From Fusobacterium varium (GTDB lineage Bacteria; Fusobacteriota; Fusobacteriia; Fusobacteriales; Fusobacteriaceae), in NCBI GenBank assembly GCA_900637705.1, contig LR134390.1, positions 2,294,001-2,358,000 on the forward strand: a DNA stretch of 64,000 bases. Direction: 5' to 3'. A program made the position numbers and the translations under genes. Positions within the stretch are counted from its first letter, which is position 1; each line of letters starts with the position of its first letter. Below the pieces are notes generated by a model. It did no database searches and was not told the DNA's origin. It saw nothing but the letters and a program-made list of their open reading frames with translations. Of this stretch, positions 16,881 through 26,211 are shown one piece after another.

Positions 16881-18337
16881 ATGAATATGAATAATAAAAT
16901 GGTAAGATATGTAATTGGGCATATCTTAAAACTAGAAACTGCTTTTATGCTGATTCCATTAGCATTAAGTTTTTTTTATCATGAAAGCTTCATTGTAAAA
17001 AAATCTTATATTTTTACCATAGTATTGCTTTTGATTTCCAGTCTTCTTATTTCTAAAAAAGTTCCTGAGAATCAAAAGATATATGCAAAAGAAGGTCTGG
17101 TTATAGTATCTATTTCTTGGATAGCATTGTCACTTTTTGGTGCACTTCCTTTTGTGTTCAGCAATAGGATTCCTTCTTTTATAGATGCTTTTTTTGAAAC
17201 GGTAAGTGGATTTACTACAACTGGAGCCAGTATCCTATCAAATGTTGAAGCTTTGGAGCATTCTCTTTTATTTTGGAGAAGTTTTACACATTTAGTAGGT
17301 GGAATGGGTGTATTAGTTCTAGCCTTGGCTATACTTCCAAAAAACACTAACCAATCTCTACATATAATGAAAGCCGAAGTTCCTGGCCCTACATTTGGTA
17401 AATTGGTTGCAAAAATGTCTTATAATTCTAGAATTCTGTATATGATATATATTTTTATTACTATTATCATTATAATATTGTTAAAACTTGGTGGTATGCC
17501 TCTTTTTGATTCTGTTGTTCATGCTTTTGGTACAGTCGGAACAGGAGGATTTGGAATAAAGAACAGTAGTGTGTCTTATTATAACAGTTCATATATTGAT
17601 TATGTATTGGGAATAGGTATGCTCCTCTGTGGAATGAATTTCAATCTTTTCTATGCTCTGCTTTTAAAAATTATAAGCAGGTATTCAAAAATGAAGAGCT
17701 AAAATATTATTGCAGTATAGTTGTTCTAGCTATCATTGCTATTGTTATAAATATTGCTCCAGCATATAAAAACAGCAATCGTTTGTTTAGAGATGTATTT
17801 TTTACTGTTTCATCAGTAATTACAACAACAGGTTACTCTACTGTAGATTTTGATGCATGGCCTGTATTTTCCAAAACTGTTCTTCTCTTTCTTATGTTTG
17901 TAGGAGGGTGTGCTGGTTCTACAGCTGGAGGACTAAAAGTTTCAAGAATAGCAATACTTTTTAAAACTGTAGTTGGTGAATTTAAAAAAATAGGTACTCC
18001 TAATAGAGTAATAAATATTAAAATGGATAAAAAAGTTATAACTAAAGAATTATCAAGTGGAATAAGCACTTACTTAATGCTTTACATCACTATATTTTTA
18101 ATAGCTATACTATGTGTATCGTGGGATTCTCCTGATTTTATATCAGCTTTCAGTGCTGTTGCTGCTACATTTAATAATATTGGACCTGGTATGGGAATAG
18201 TTGGACCAACATCAAACTATGCCTCTTTTTCTAACATAAATAAACTAATATTATCTTTGGTTATGCTTTTAGGAAGATTAGAAATTTTTCCTATATTGAT
18301 ATTATTTTCACCTAGTTTATATAAAAAGTCTAATTAA
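16881..18337 (+). pseudogene. trkH: Trk potassium-uptake membrane protein TrkH, interrupted by a one-base frameshift
   Basis: TrkH forms the K+-conducting subunit with four pore-like repeats. The first frame (to 17702) covers repeats with SGFTTTGASIL and FGTVGTGGFG. The second frame (to 18337) has SVITTTGYSTVDF and FNNIGPGMG. The break is at an A5 run (17666-17670): one more A gives LLLKNYKQVFKNEELKYY, linking both frames. Restored length is about 485 residues, normal for the family. GGGG lies directly before the first ATG, and the second in-frame ATG (16887) has better spacing. The pore-signature glycines are all present, so the protein is likely functional if the frameshift is an error. Confidence 0.88.
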
Positions 18338-18365
18338 TATTTTCAATAATCTAACTGTAATAAAA

Positions 18366-18398
18366 AACTCTCTCAATCAATGACTAAGAGAGTTTTTT
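18366..18398. terminator. Bidirectional terminator between trkH and the peptide-binding lipoprotein
   Basis: AACTCTCT...AGAGAGTT stem with a 13-nt loop, followed by T7 on the plus strand and preceded by A-rich sequence on the other. Confidence 0.8.
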
Positions 18399-18406
18399 TA
18401 TTATTC

Positions 18407-19930
18407 TTATATTTTATTTTTCTTTTTTATTTTTGTTAAAACATGATGTCCATTTGGTCTAAATATAAAGTTAGTTATATTTTTTCTCATTCCTACTAAT
18501 TCATTTTTTCTAAGAATAGGTATTAATGGAAGATCTTCTTCTAGTATAGCCTGAGCCTTTCTATATATTTCATCTCTTTTTTCTATATCTGTTTCAAGTC
18601 TGCCTTGCTCTGCAAGTTTGTCATATTCTGGATTACTATAAAAACTTCTATTTCCAGCAGCCCCTCTTGCATCAGTATGATAAAGTGGATATAATACAAT
18701 ATCAGAGTCATTAGTTCCCGGGAACCATCCTCCCAATATCAATTCATGCTGTCCAATAGCACTTTTCTCAAGATAAGTTCCCCATTCAACTGGTTCTATT
18801 ATCAAATCTATTCCCAATTCTTTTAAATTAGCCTGTATAATTTGAGCAGTTTGAATATTGGCAGGTGTAGAATCTGTCATTATTTTCATTTCTTTAGGGA
18901 TATCTCCAACTTTACTTAAAAGTTCTTTTGCTTTATCCAAATTTATACTGATATCTCCAGTTGGTTTTCCTCCTATCATATTAGGGCTTACCATTGAAGT
19001 AGCAGGTTCTCCAGCATTATCATAAACAGCACTTAATATTCCTTCTCTGTCCAATACATAATTTACAGCCTGTCTAAATTCTTTTTTATTAAATGGAACT
19101 TTTTCAGTATTAAATCCTACATATTCTGTCCTCATAGATGGCTTATTTACTAGAGTAAGGTCTTTGTTTTCTTCTATAAATTTTATATCTGATGGACTAA
19201 GATTATATGCTATATCTACTTCTCCTGTTTCTAATGCTATAAGTCTGTTGTTTCCTTCTGGTATTACTTTAAATACAAGTTCATCTATTTCTGGTTTTCC
19301 CATAAAACTTTCTTCAAAAGGTTCAAATCTCAATACATCACCACTATTCCAATAAGTAAGTTTGAAAGGTCCTGTTCCATTTGGATTTACAGCTATCTCA
19401 CTTTCGCCTCTTTTTAAAGTATCTTCTTTGTTTATTATTCCACAAAGAGAAAGAGTCATGTTATATAATAATGGTGAAAATTCACTTGATAAAAGTATCC
19501 TTACATGTGTATCATCTACTATTTCAACTCCACTTATTTTTTCCAGCAATATACGTGTACCTGCTTTTTCTCTCATTCTTTCCACAGAAAAAGCTACATC
19601 TTCTACTGTAAGTTCAGCACCATTATGAAATTTTATTCCTTTTTTTATAGTAAAAAGAATTGATTTTGGATTTTCAAATTCCCATTTTTCAGCTATTTCT
19701 GGAATAAGATTTCCTTCATCATCTACAGCCAAAAGAGTATTAAATACCTGTCTTGCTACTGTCATAGATGCTACTTGATTGGCAAGAGGAGGATCTAAAG
19801 TTTTAGGTTTTGCTGCCTGTGCTACTGTCACAATCACCTTTTCATTTTTTACTTCCTTTTTTTCCTCTCCCTTTCCTCCACATCCTAGTAAAAATGTTGA
19901 TAATACTACAGCCACTATCTTTTTTATCAT
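18407..19930 (-). CDS. ABC-transporter peptide-binding lipoprotein (SBP_bac_5, OppA/DppA-like)
   Basis: 507 residues. The lipoprotein signal peptide ends in STFLLGC (lipobox Leu-Leu-Gly-Cys near residue 17). The mature part has the family pattern PKTLDPPLAN, then GIKFHNGAELTVEDVAFS and NPNGTGPFKL, and later LPLIPILR near the C-terminus. It captures peptides or similar solutes outside the inner membrane for an ABC importer. No permease or ATPase gene lies nearby, so it must share a transporter encoded elsewhere. The SNF2 gene ends 66 bp upstream on the same strand. Confidence 0.92.
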   Translation of the reverse strand: MIKKIVAVVLSTFLLGCGGKGEEKKEVKNEKVIVTVAQAAKPKTLDPPLANQVASMTVARQVFNTLLAVDDEGNLIPEIAEKWEFENPKSILFTIKKGIKFHNGAELTVEDVAFSVERMREKAGTRILLEKISGVEIVDDTHVRILLSSEFSPLLYNMTLSLCGIINKEDTLKRGESEIAVNPNGTGPFKLTYWNSGDVLRFEPFEESFMGKPEIDELVFKVIPEGNNRLIALETGEVDIAYNLSPSDIKFIEENKDLTLVNKPSMRTEYVGFNTEKVPFNKKEFRQAVNYVLDREGILSAVYDNAGEPATSMVSPNMIGGKPTGDISINLDKAKELLSKVGDIPKEMKIMTDSTPANIQTAQIIQANLKELGIDLIIEPVEWGTYLEKSAIGQHELILGGWFPGTNDSDIVLYPLYHTDARGAAGNRSFYSNPEYDKLAEQGRLETDIEKRDEIYRKAQAILEEDLPLIPILRKNELVGMRKNITNFIFRPNGHHVLTKIKKKNKI

Positions 19931-19996
19931 ATGTTCCTCCCTAGATTACTTTAATATATCTAACTTCTACCATGTTTCTTAATTTCTGTCCATATT

Positions 19997-22900
19997 TTAT
20001 TTTACACTCAATAATTCTAATATATCTTTTTTAGTCATAGAAATTATATTTTCTTGTTTTTCATCTAGTATTTCTCTTATTAATTTTTCTTTTTCATCTT
20101 TTATTATATTTATCTTTTCCTCAATTGTTCCTTTAGCTATCATTTTAAAAACATTAACATTCTTTGTTTGTCCCATTCTATAAGCTCTGTCAGTAGCTTG
20201 ATTTTCAACAGAAGAATTCCACCAAGGATCAAAATGTATTACAGTATCTGCTCCAGTAAGATTAAGTCCACTTCCTCCAGCTTTCAAAGAAATGATAAAT
20301 ATATCCCCTTCTCCTGAATTAAATCTTTCTACCAATTCCATTCGGTGCTCAGATTTTGTTTTTCCATCTAAATAGAGATAAGTCATGTCCTTAGGTATAT
20401 TCTCTTTAATTATACTTAACATTTCAGTAAATTGTGAAAATAAAAGAACCCTGTGTCCACCACTTTTACACTCTTCTAAAAGTTCTAATAAAGCTTCTAA
20501 TTTAGAACTTTCTCCATCATAATCAGCTAAAAAGAGTTTTGGATGATTACACAGCTGTCTTAATCTTGTAAGCCAAACAAATATTTCCAATGAATTATTT
20601 TTTTCACGAAGTTCTTTTTTACATTTTTCCAAATAAGCTAAATACAACTTCTTTTCATCTTCTCCTAATTCAACTATAATATCAGTTTCAATTTTATCAG
20701 GAAGTTCCTTAAGTACTTCTCTTTTAAGCCTTCTTAGAATAAATGGAGCTATCATCTCTCTTAAATCTTTTAAATTTTCATTATATTTATTTAAAAATTT
20801 TGTATGTTTTCCCAAATACCCTGGAAAAACAAAGTCAAAAATACTCCATAGTTCTAAAGTATTATTTTCTATTGGAGTTCCTGTCAATGCTATTCTTATG
20901 CCTGCTTTTATTTTTTTTACTGAATCAGCAGTTCTAGACAGAAAGTTCTTTATATTTTGAGCTTCATCAATAATTAATGTGTCAATAAAAATATCTTTAT
21001 AGAACTCTTCATCTTTGACTAAAAAGCCATATGTACTTATAAGGATATCTCCAGACTTAGAATTTTCAACAATTTCTTTTCTTATTGGCGCTTTTCCTTC
21101 CACTATATTTACATTAAGTTCTGGAGCAAACTTTTTAAATTCATTTCTCCAGTTATACATAAGAGTTTTAGGTACTATAATAAGTTTCAAACCTGTTTTT
21201 TCTTTTATTGCTGAAAGATAAGATATTATCTGTAAAGTCTTTCCAAGTCCCATATCATCTGCTAATATTCCTCCCATTCCTAATTTTCTTAGAAATAAAA
21301 GCCATTGTACTCCTATTTTTTGATATTCTCTTAACATTGGAAAATTTTTATTTATACTTATATCATCACTTTTTTCTTTACATTGCATAATTTTTTCAAA
21401 TATATTCTCTAAATCCTTTGCTAATTCTATATTATTTAATTTTTCTAAAAAATTTGACAGAAAATATCCATAACTTTTCTCCCTTTTTATTACTCCAGAA
21501 AGTATCTCAGCTTTTTTAGCATCAGATTTAGCTAATAATTCTGAAAATTTTTGCATATTTTCATTTTCTCCTAAGAGAAGTATTTCTCCATTTTTTAAAA
21601 TATAATATTTTTTTTCTTCCTTAATCGATTTCAACACTTCATAAACTTCCTCATTTGAAATTCCATCTACTTCAAAATTTATTTCAAGAAGGTCAGTGAC
21701 TTTAGTTGAAACTCGATAGTTTAATGTTTCATATTTTTTTATTTTAAAATCTTTCGAGTAAAATATTTTATATTTTTCACTTAACTTTGGAATTTTCTCT
21801 TTTATAAAACTGTACACTTCTTCATGGTTATTTAAAATATATGTCCCATTATTTTCTAAAAAATGATATTCTCCTAGTATATCAAGAATATTTTTTTTAT
21901 CTATCCTATTATTTCCAATAATAATTTTTTCTATATCTTTCTTTTCTTTTCCATCAAACATTTTCTTTATATTTAGAGTTATCCCTTCTCTCTTATATAA
22001 ATCTATGAATATTACCGTTTCTATAACTTTAGGTTCATATATTTTTTCTTTCAGTTTTTTGTCTAAATTTATTTTGGCAAACTTTGATATTTTTTCTACA
22101 ATATCTTTCATACTTACTTCATTTAAACTTATATTCCAATCCTTTAACTCCATTATACTTTCAAATTCCCTAAATTCTTCTAATTTTTCTGAAGATACTT
22201 TATATATTTTTGTATCAATAATATCTCTATATCCAATATAACTATTTCCAATACTCATATATTTTACATAATCAGGAGTAGTTATATGTATTTTTTCATT
22301 ATAATAATCTAAATTAACTTTTATAAGTTTTTCCAATCTTTCTTCTTTTATATTTATTTTTTCATTTTTTTCCAATATATTGAAAAGTCTTTCAGCAGAT
22401 CTCTTCCTTTTAAGTATCTCTTCAATAGAAAAATTTGAAGACCTAAAACTAAAAAATTCATACATTTCTTTTAAATAGTCTATAAATTCTTTCTCCCAGC
22501 CACTGAAATAATCTCTTTTAGGTTCATATGTATATTTTACTCCAAATTTCATTGGATTTTCTTCATAATTACTTAAAAATTCTGAAATTTTACTATTAAG
22601 TTTATATTTTTTCTTATCTACTAAAAATGATATATCCATATTAAGATTAGATTTGTTTGTTTCATTTTTATTTGCCATGCATAAGTCAACTTCTAAAATA
22701 ATTCTATTTTTTTCAATTTCTTTCTTTTTAAAATACTCTATTATCTTCCTTTCTTCAGAGTCCTCCAACTCTTCAAGAAAATTATTCCCTTCAAATGCCA
22801 GAGCTACTACATGCTTACATATGCTTTTATTTAAACCAAAATAAACACAATTGCAATTAAAATCTATAAGCTCATTCCTTGTAAATTTTATTTTAGGTGT

Positions 22901-23065
22901 ATATACCTCACCAATACCATTAACTCTTCCTTCCATTTCAAACATATTTTTAGTTTTTTCTATTTGATAATCAAAGAGCTGCCCATTATCATAACAATCT
23001 CTTCCTTTATCAAGTACTTTTTCATTCTTTATTTTTCTGAACACATTTGATAAAAATCTTGCCAC
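19997..23065 (-). CDS. SNF2-family helicase with N-terminal SWIM zinc finger
   Basis: 1022 residues. A SWIM-type zinc finger (CNCVYFGLNKSICKHVVAL) is near residue 70. A long central region (about 110-560) matches SNF2-associated bacterial domains. The helicase core follows: GGILADDMGLGKTLQ (Walker A, about 600), LIIDEAQNIKN (about 700), then a helicase C domain with SLKAGGSGLNLTGAD and QATDRAYRMGQT. Such proteins are DNA-translocating ATPases of the RapA/HepA-SNF2 group. Their substrates in bacteria are mostly unknown. It lies next to the SWIM/MoxR/VWA operon, a suggestive but unproven link. Confidence 0.92.
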   Translation of the reverse strand: MARFLSNVFRKIKNEKVLDKGRDCYDNGQLFDYQIEKTKNMFEMEGRVNGIGEVYTPKIKFTRNELIDFNCNCVYFGLNKSICKHVVALAFEGNNFLEELEDSEERKIIEYFKKKEIEKNRIILEVDLCMANKNETNKSNLNMDISFLVDKKKYKLNSKISEFLSNYEENPMKFGVKYTYEPKRDYFSGWEKEFIDYLKEMYEFFSFRSSNFSIEEILKRKRSAERLFNILEKNEKINIKEERLEKLIKVNLDYYNEKIHITTPDYVKYMSIGNSYIGYRDIIDTKIYKVSSEKLEEFREFESIMELKDWNISLNEVSMKDIVEKISKFAKINLDKKLKEKIYEPKVIETVIFIDLYKREGITLNIKKMFDGKEKKDIEKIIIGNNRIDKKNILDILGEYHFLENNGTYILNNHEEVYSFIKEKIPKLSEKYKIFYSKDFKIKKYETLNYRVSTKVTDLLEINFEVDGISNEEVYEVLKSIKEEKKYYILKNGEILLLGENENMQKFSELLAKSDAKKAEILSGVIKREKSYGYFLSNFLEKLNNIELAKDLENIFEKIMQCKEKSDDISINKNFPMLREYQKIGVQWLLFLRKLGMGGILADDMGLGKTLQIISYLSAIKEKTGLKLIIVPKTLMYNWRNEFKKFAPELNVNIVEGKAPIRKEIVENSKSGDILISTYGFLVKDEEFYKDIFIDTLIIDEAQNIKNFLSRTADSVKKIKAGIRIALTGTPIENNTLELWSIFDFVFPGYLGKHTKFLNKYNENLKDLREMIAPFILRRLKREVLKELPDKIETDIIVELGEDEKKLYLAYLEKCKKELREKNNSLEIFVWLTRLRQLCNHPKLFLADYDGESSKLEALLELLEECKSGGHRVLLFSQFTEMLSIIKENIPKDMTYLYLDGKTKSEHRMELVERFNSGEGDIFIISLKAGGSGLNLTGADTVIHFDPWWNSSVENQATDRAYRMGQTKNVNVFKMIAKGTIEEKINIIKDEKEKLIREILDEKQENIISMTKKDILELLSVK

Positions 23066-23130
23066 TTTATTCTTAGAATCTGTAATTAAAACAAACTCTA
23101 TCCTCCTTTATCCAATTTATCTACATAATC

Positions 23131-23165
23131 ACAAAGAACAGAATCAAATAATTCAATTCTGTTCT
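23131..23165. terminator. Palindromic hairpin between the DUF2085 gene and the SNF2 gene
   Basis: AAAGAACAGAAT...ATTCTGTTCTTT, a 12-bp stem with an 11-nt loop. No long T run on either side, so termination is uncertain. Confidence 0.5.
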
Positions 23166-23180
23166 TTAAGTTAATATTAT

Positions 23181-23554
23181 CTATTTATTAATAAAAATAT
23201 ACCTTTTCAGAAAAATAATAGCTAATTTTAACATTAGTCTATGAAAGTATAAAAAAATAAATATAGCTCCCATTCCAAATAAATTCCTGTAACGCATCTT
23301 AGAATATTATTACTCTCTCTTTTTCCTAAAGCCTGTGTTCCTCCATCAACCATTAAAGGAATAAGAATTAAAACGGTTACCCAACCTCTTGGAACCTCTA
23401 ATAAAATGCAGTATATTATTCCTATTATCCAGCCCAGCAATACTCCTGTACATCTCGCACATATTGGAAATTGTTTTCCATTGAAATAAAAACTTCTATC
23501 TGGTCTTGAGTGACACATAAATAATATTTTTAAAAATCTTCCTATTTTATCCAT
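23181..23554 (-). pseudogene. DUF2085 small membrane protein, frameshifted near its end
   Basis: The open frame (stop at 23234) has the DUF2085 motif: CHSRPDRSFYFNGKQFPICA, then CTGVLLGW. This Cys/His-rich signature precedes two or three membrane helices. The end of the open frame is poor. Adding one T to GGAATTTATTTGG (A3 on the plus strand at 23282-23284) restores a hydrophobic helix GILFGMGAIFIFLYFHRLML, ending at 23181. Function of DUF2085 is unknown. It overlaps the upstream small membrane gene's stop by one base, so it belongs to the long operon above it. Confidence 0.72.
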
Positions 23555-23829
23555 TAGCTTGTTGTAGCAATAGCCATTCCTACAATAAACACAATAGATA
23601 TAAAATAGATAATAACAAATACTGCTCCTATAATAGCGCTAACCAAAGCTCCTATTCCCACTGCTTTTGCTGTTTTAGGTTTCTCATCTCTCCATACCAA
23701 CCACAATATCAATCCAACTATGGGAATGCAAAAACCTAGACAACCCCAAGCAAATCCTCCTCTATCTGGATTCTTCTTTTGAATTTTTTCTTCTTCTAAT
23801 GTTTTAAATTCTTCTTTTTCTTCATTCAT
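23554..23829 (-). CDS. Small two-helix membrane protein, tandem paralogue A
   Basis: 91 residues. The N-terminal charged part (MNEEKEEFKTLEEE...) is followed by GCLGFCIPIVGLILWLVWRDEK (first helix), PKTAKAVGIGALVS, and a second long hydrophobic helix. The pattern WLVWRDEKPKTAKA is common in small bacterial membrane proteins with a DUF-type 'super-infection exclusion-like' tail, but no function is established. It is clearly a paralogue of the gene at 23956-24204. Both start with good SD sites. Confidence 0.72.
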   Translation of the reverse strand: MNEEKEEFKTLEEEKIQKKNPDRGGFAWGCLGFCIPIVGLILWLVWRDEKPKTAKAVGIGALVSAIIGAVFVIIYFISIVFIVGMAIATTS

Positions 23830-23955
23830 TCTTATGTATCCCCCTTAATGTATATATGAGTATATTTTAACACAGCTATCTAAGTATTTCCAGAACATTT
23901 CCATATTTACTTTAAATTTAATACATTTTATTAAAGAATACTTCCTTAATCTCAT

Positions 23956-24204
23956 TCATAAATGAGTTGTTTTATTTAATAAAAATAAAATAGTTATATA
24001 AGCAAATATAAAAAGCGATATAAAAATAATGGTACTGATTAATGCTCCTATTCCTAAAACTTTTGCTGTTTTAGGTTTTTCATCTCTCCATACCAGCCAA
24101 AGTATAAAACCAACCATTGGTACAAAAAAACCTAGACAACTCCACCAAAATCCACCTTTATCTTCTTTTGAATTTTCAGTAATTTCTTCTTTTTCTTCAT
24201 TCAT
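23956..24204 (-). CDS. Small two-helix membrane protein, tandem paralogue B
   Basis: 82 residues. Same plan as its neighbour at 23554-23829: acidic N-terminus, CLGFFVPMVGFILWLVWRDE, PKTAKVLGIGALIS, then a hydrophobic C-terminal helix. The two share about 30 near-identical residues across the first helix and following loop, so they arose by tandem duplication. SD GGAGG lies upstream of ATG at 24204. It starts 12 bp after the 96-residue gene at 24217 and may be the tail of the MoxR/VWA operon. Confidence 0.72.
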   Translation of the reverse strand: MNEEKEEITENSKEDKGGFWWSCLGFFVPMVGFILWLVWRDEKPKTAKVLGIGALISTIIFISLFIFAYITILFLLNKTTHL

Positions 24205-24216
24205 TATTATATCCTC

Positions 24217-24507
24217 CTACAAAATCATATCTTTTGCATTTTGAATATAAAATTCTAATTTACAAAATACATCAGCAGCTGCTCTTATATCATATTCAAA
24301 ACTGTTTCTTCTTTGATTAAGTTTATCTCTAAGTTCCCTCATAAGTTCTTCAGCTTTGCTCATTCCAGTTTTTTGGCATAATTTTTCTATTTGTTCAAGT
24401 TTTTCAAAAGTTGCAGGTTGCACCATATGAAAACCACTTAAAAAAATATCATTCATAATATTTTCTGTATCATTTATTATTGTTTCTAAAATATTATTAT
24501 CTTTCAT
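24217..24507 (-). CDS. Small helical protein at the end of the MoxR/VWA operon
   Basis: 96 residues, all-helical by composition. It has a heptad-like centre (FEKLEQIEKLCQKTGMSKAE) and ends in AAADVFCKLEFYIQNAKDMI. It starts 12 bp after the SWIM-protein stop, with its own SD (AGGTG). No known domain is recognised. Its position suggests an accessory or adaptor subunit of the SWIM/VWA/AAA+ system. Confidence 0.68.
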   Translation of the reverse strand: MKDNNILETIINDTENIMNDIFLSGFHMVQPATFEKLEQIEKLCQKTGMSKAEELMRELRDKLNQRRNSFEYDIRAAADVFCKLEFYIQNAKDMIL

Positions 24508-24519
24508 TCTTTCACCTGC

Positions 24520-26211
24520 TTAAAAAAATATATTTTTTATCTTTCCATCTTGTATCCCACTTAAAAATTTTCCATTCATTATTCCATTTTTTTCAGTAAT
24601 ACTTCCAAGAATATATTCAAAATATGACCCAGTCTTATTTTTTTCAAAATATTTTATAGCGTTTTCTGATACAGAATTATATTTTATATCAAACACTATA
24701 GTATTTCCATTTGAATCTAATACATCAAATTTAAGTTTCTGTTCTATTTTATCATATTCTATATTTTTTATTTCCTCTGCTTTTATTAAAAAAATATTTT
24801 TAGTAGCTGAATATGGTTCAAAATATCTAAATTTATGTTTTCTCAATTCAGTTATGATAAGTGAATAATCTGAAACAGCCAATTCATTTATATCTTCTTC
24901 AGTTGTTTTTCCCTTTATATTACATATTGTAGATTTTGCAGAAGATATCTTTCCTGTAGAAAGTTTTGCATCTTTCAAAATCATTTTTGACACTGATACC
25001 TCTTTAAAAGAAAGCTCATTTGACCATACCTGCCCCATATTGTACAGAGTACTTATTTGTGAACTATTTTCATATGGTCTAAGAGTACTCATTGACAAAA
25101 TACTATTTATATCTTTACAGTAAAAATATGCTGTTATAAGAAGATCATTTCTTTTTGTAATGCCTCCAGAAGCTCCTAATCCTATTAATTCAATGTTATC
25201 AAGGTTAAACTTTTCCTCCTGCCTCTGTCCTACCAGCATTATTTTTTTTCTATTATCTTTCACTATGAGCAGAGCAGATGTTCTGTTGTAAATAGAACAT
25301 AATATGTGCATCAGCCTTTTATTAGAAAAAGATATATTTTTAGAAAAATAAAAGCCAAGTTCACTTGAAAGATTTTTTAATTCATCTGCTGATGCAAAAA
25401 GTTTTATTCCATAAATCTGTATATAAAATTTTTCTGCCTGACTTATCTCATTCCCTGTCAACCCTGATATCCCACGATCAAATATTGAACTTATAAAAAT
25501 ATGAAGATTTTCTATAATCTCTTTTTCCTTTTCTCCTATTTCTATTGTTTCATATTCTGTATCTTCCTCTGTTATTTTTCCTTCCTTTATCAAGTAAGAT
25601 ATCAGAGCATATATTTTATGTGAACATATCCCCTTCTCCTTACAAGAACACATTGCATTTTCAATAGATTTTTCTTTAGGAAAATATACTTTAGCATTTT
25701 GACTGGCAATGGTTACAGTAAGCATATCTCCATATTCAAAAATCGCTTCATTTCTTATAAAAATTGAATTTATAACAGAATTATAGGTTTTCTTCCCTAC
25801 AATTTCCAGTATCTTATCCCCTGTGAGTTTTTTTAATTCTTCATAGAAATTTATTTCATCAATTTTTTCCTCTTTATCTTCTTCTATCTCTTTTTCTTCT
25901 TCATTTTGATTACTGTCATAAAATTCTTTCAAATAAAGAAGTGCCATTACAATATGTTTGCAGATACTTGAAGCTGGACATGTACATCTGCTTTTCTGTA
26001 TATTCACATTTAATTCCACAACTACATCTTCTATTTTTACTTCTATAATTCCTGTATCCTTTACTGACAATAGAATATTTTCTCTGGCTTTTTCCAGGTC
26101 TTTTATAGAACGTTTATATATCCCTTTATTTGAAATACTAACTATAAACTCTTCATTTATGAAAGGGAGAAAAGGCTTTATTTCATTTATAACACTATTT
26201 TTGCTATCCAT
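24520..26211 (-). CDS. SWIM zinc-finger protein (YehQ-like)
   Basis: 563 residues. Two SWIM-type zinc sites: CTCPASSICKHIVMA near residue 80 and CSCKEKGICSHKIYAL near residue 188, separated by an acidic linker (EEEKEIEEDKEEK). The SWIM motif CxCx(n)CxH binds nucleic acid or protein. The C-terminal half (about 240-560) has no recognised fold. The arrangement next to VWA, DUF5682 and MoxR proteins matches E. coli yehQ. The start overlaps the VWA gene by 25 bp, which implies coupled translation. Confidence 0.82.
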   Translation of the reverse strand: MDSKNSVINEIKPFLPFINEEFIVSISNKGIYKRSIKDLEKARENILLSVKDTGIIEVKIEDVVVELNVNIQKSRCTCPASSICKHIVMALLYLKEFYDSNQNEEEKEIEEDKEEKIDEINFYEELKKLTGDKILEIVGKKTYNSVINSIFIRNEAIFEYGDMLTVTIASQNAKVYFPKEKSIENAMCSCKEKGICSHKIYALISYLIKEGKITEEDTEYETIEIGEKEKEIIENLHIFISSIFDRGISGLTGNEISQAEKFYIQIYGIKLFASADELKNLSSELGFYFSKNISFSNKRLMHILCSIYNRTSALLIVKDNRKKIMLVGQRQEEKFNLDNIELIGLGASGGITKRNDLLITAYFYCKDINSILSMSTLRPYENSSQISTLYNMGQVWSNELSFKEVSVSKMILKDAKLSTGKISSAKSTICNIKGKTTEEDINELAVSDYSLIITELRKHKFRYFEPYSATKNIFLIKAEEIKNIEYDKIEQKLKFDVLDSNGNTIVFDIKYNSVSENAIKYFEKNKTGSYFEYILGSITEKNGIMNGKFLSGIQDGKIKNIFF

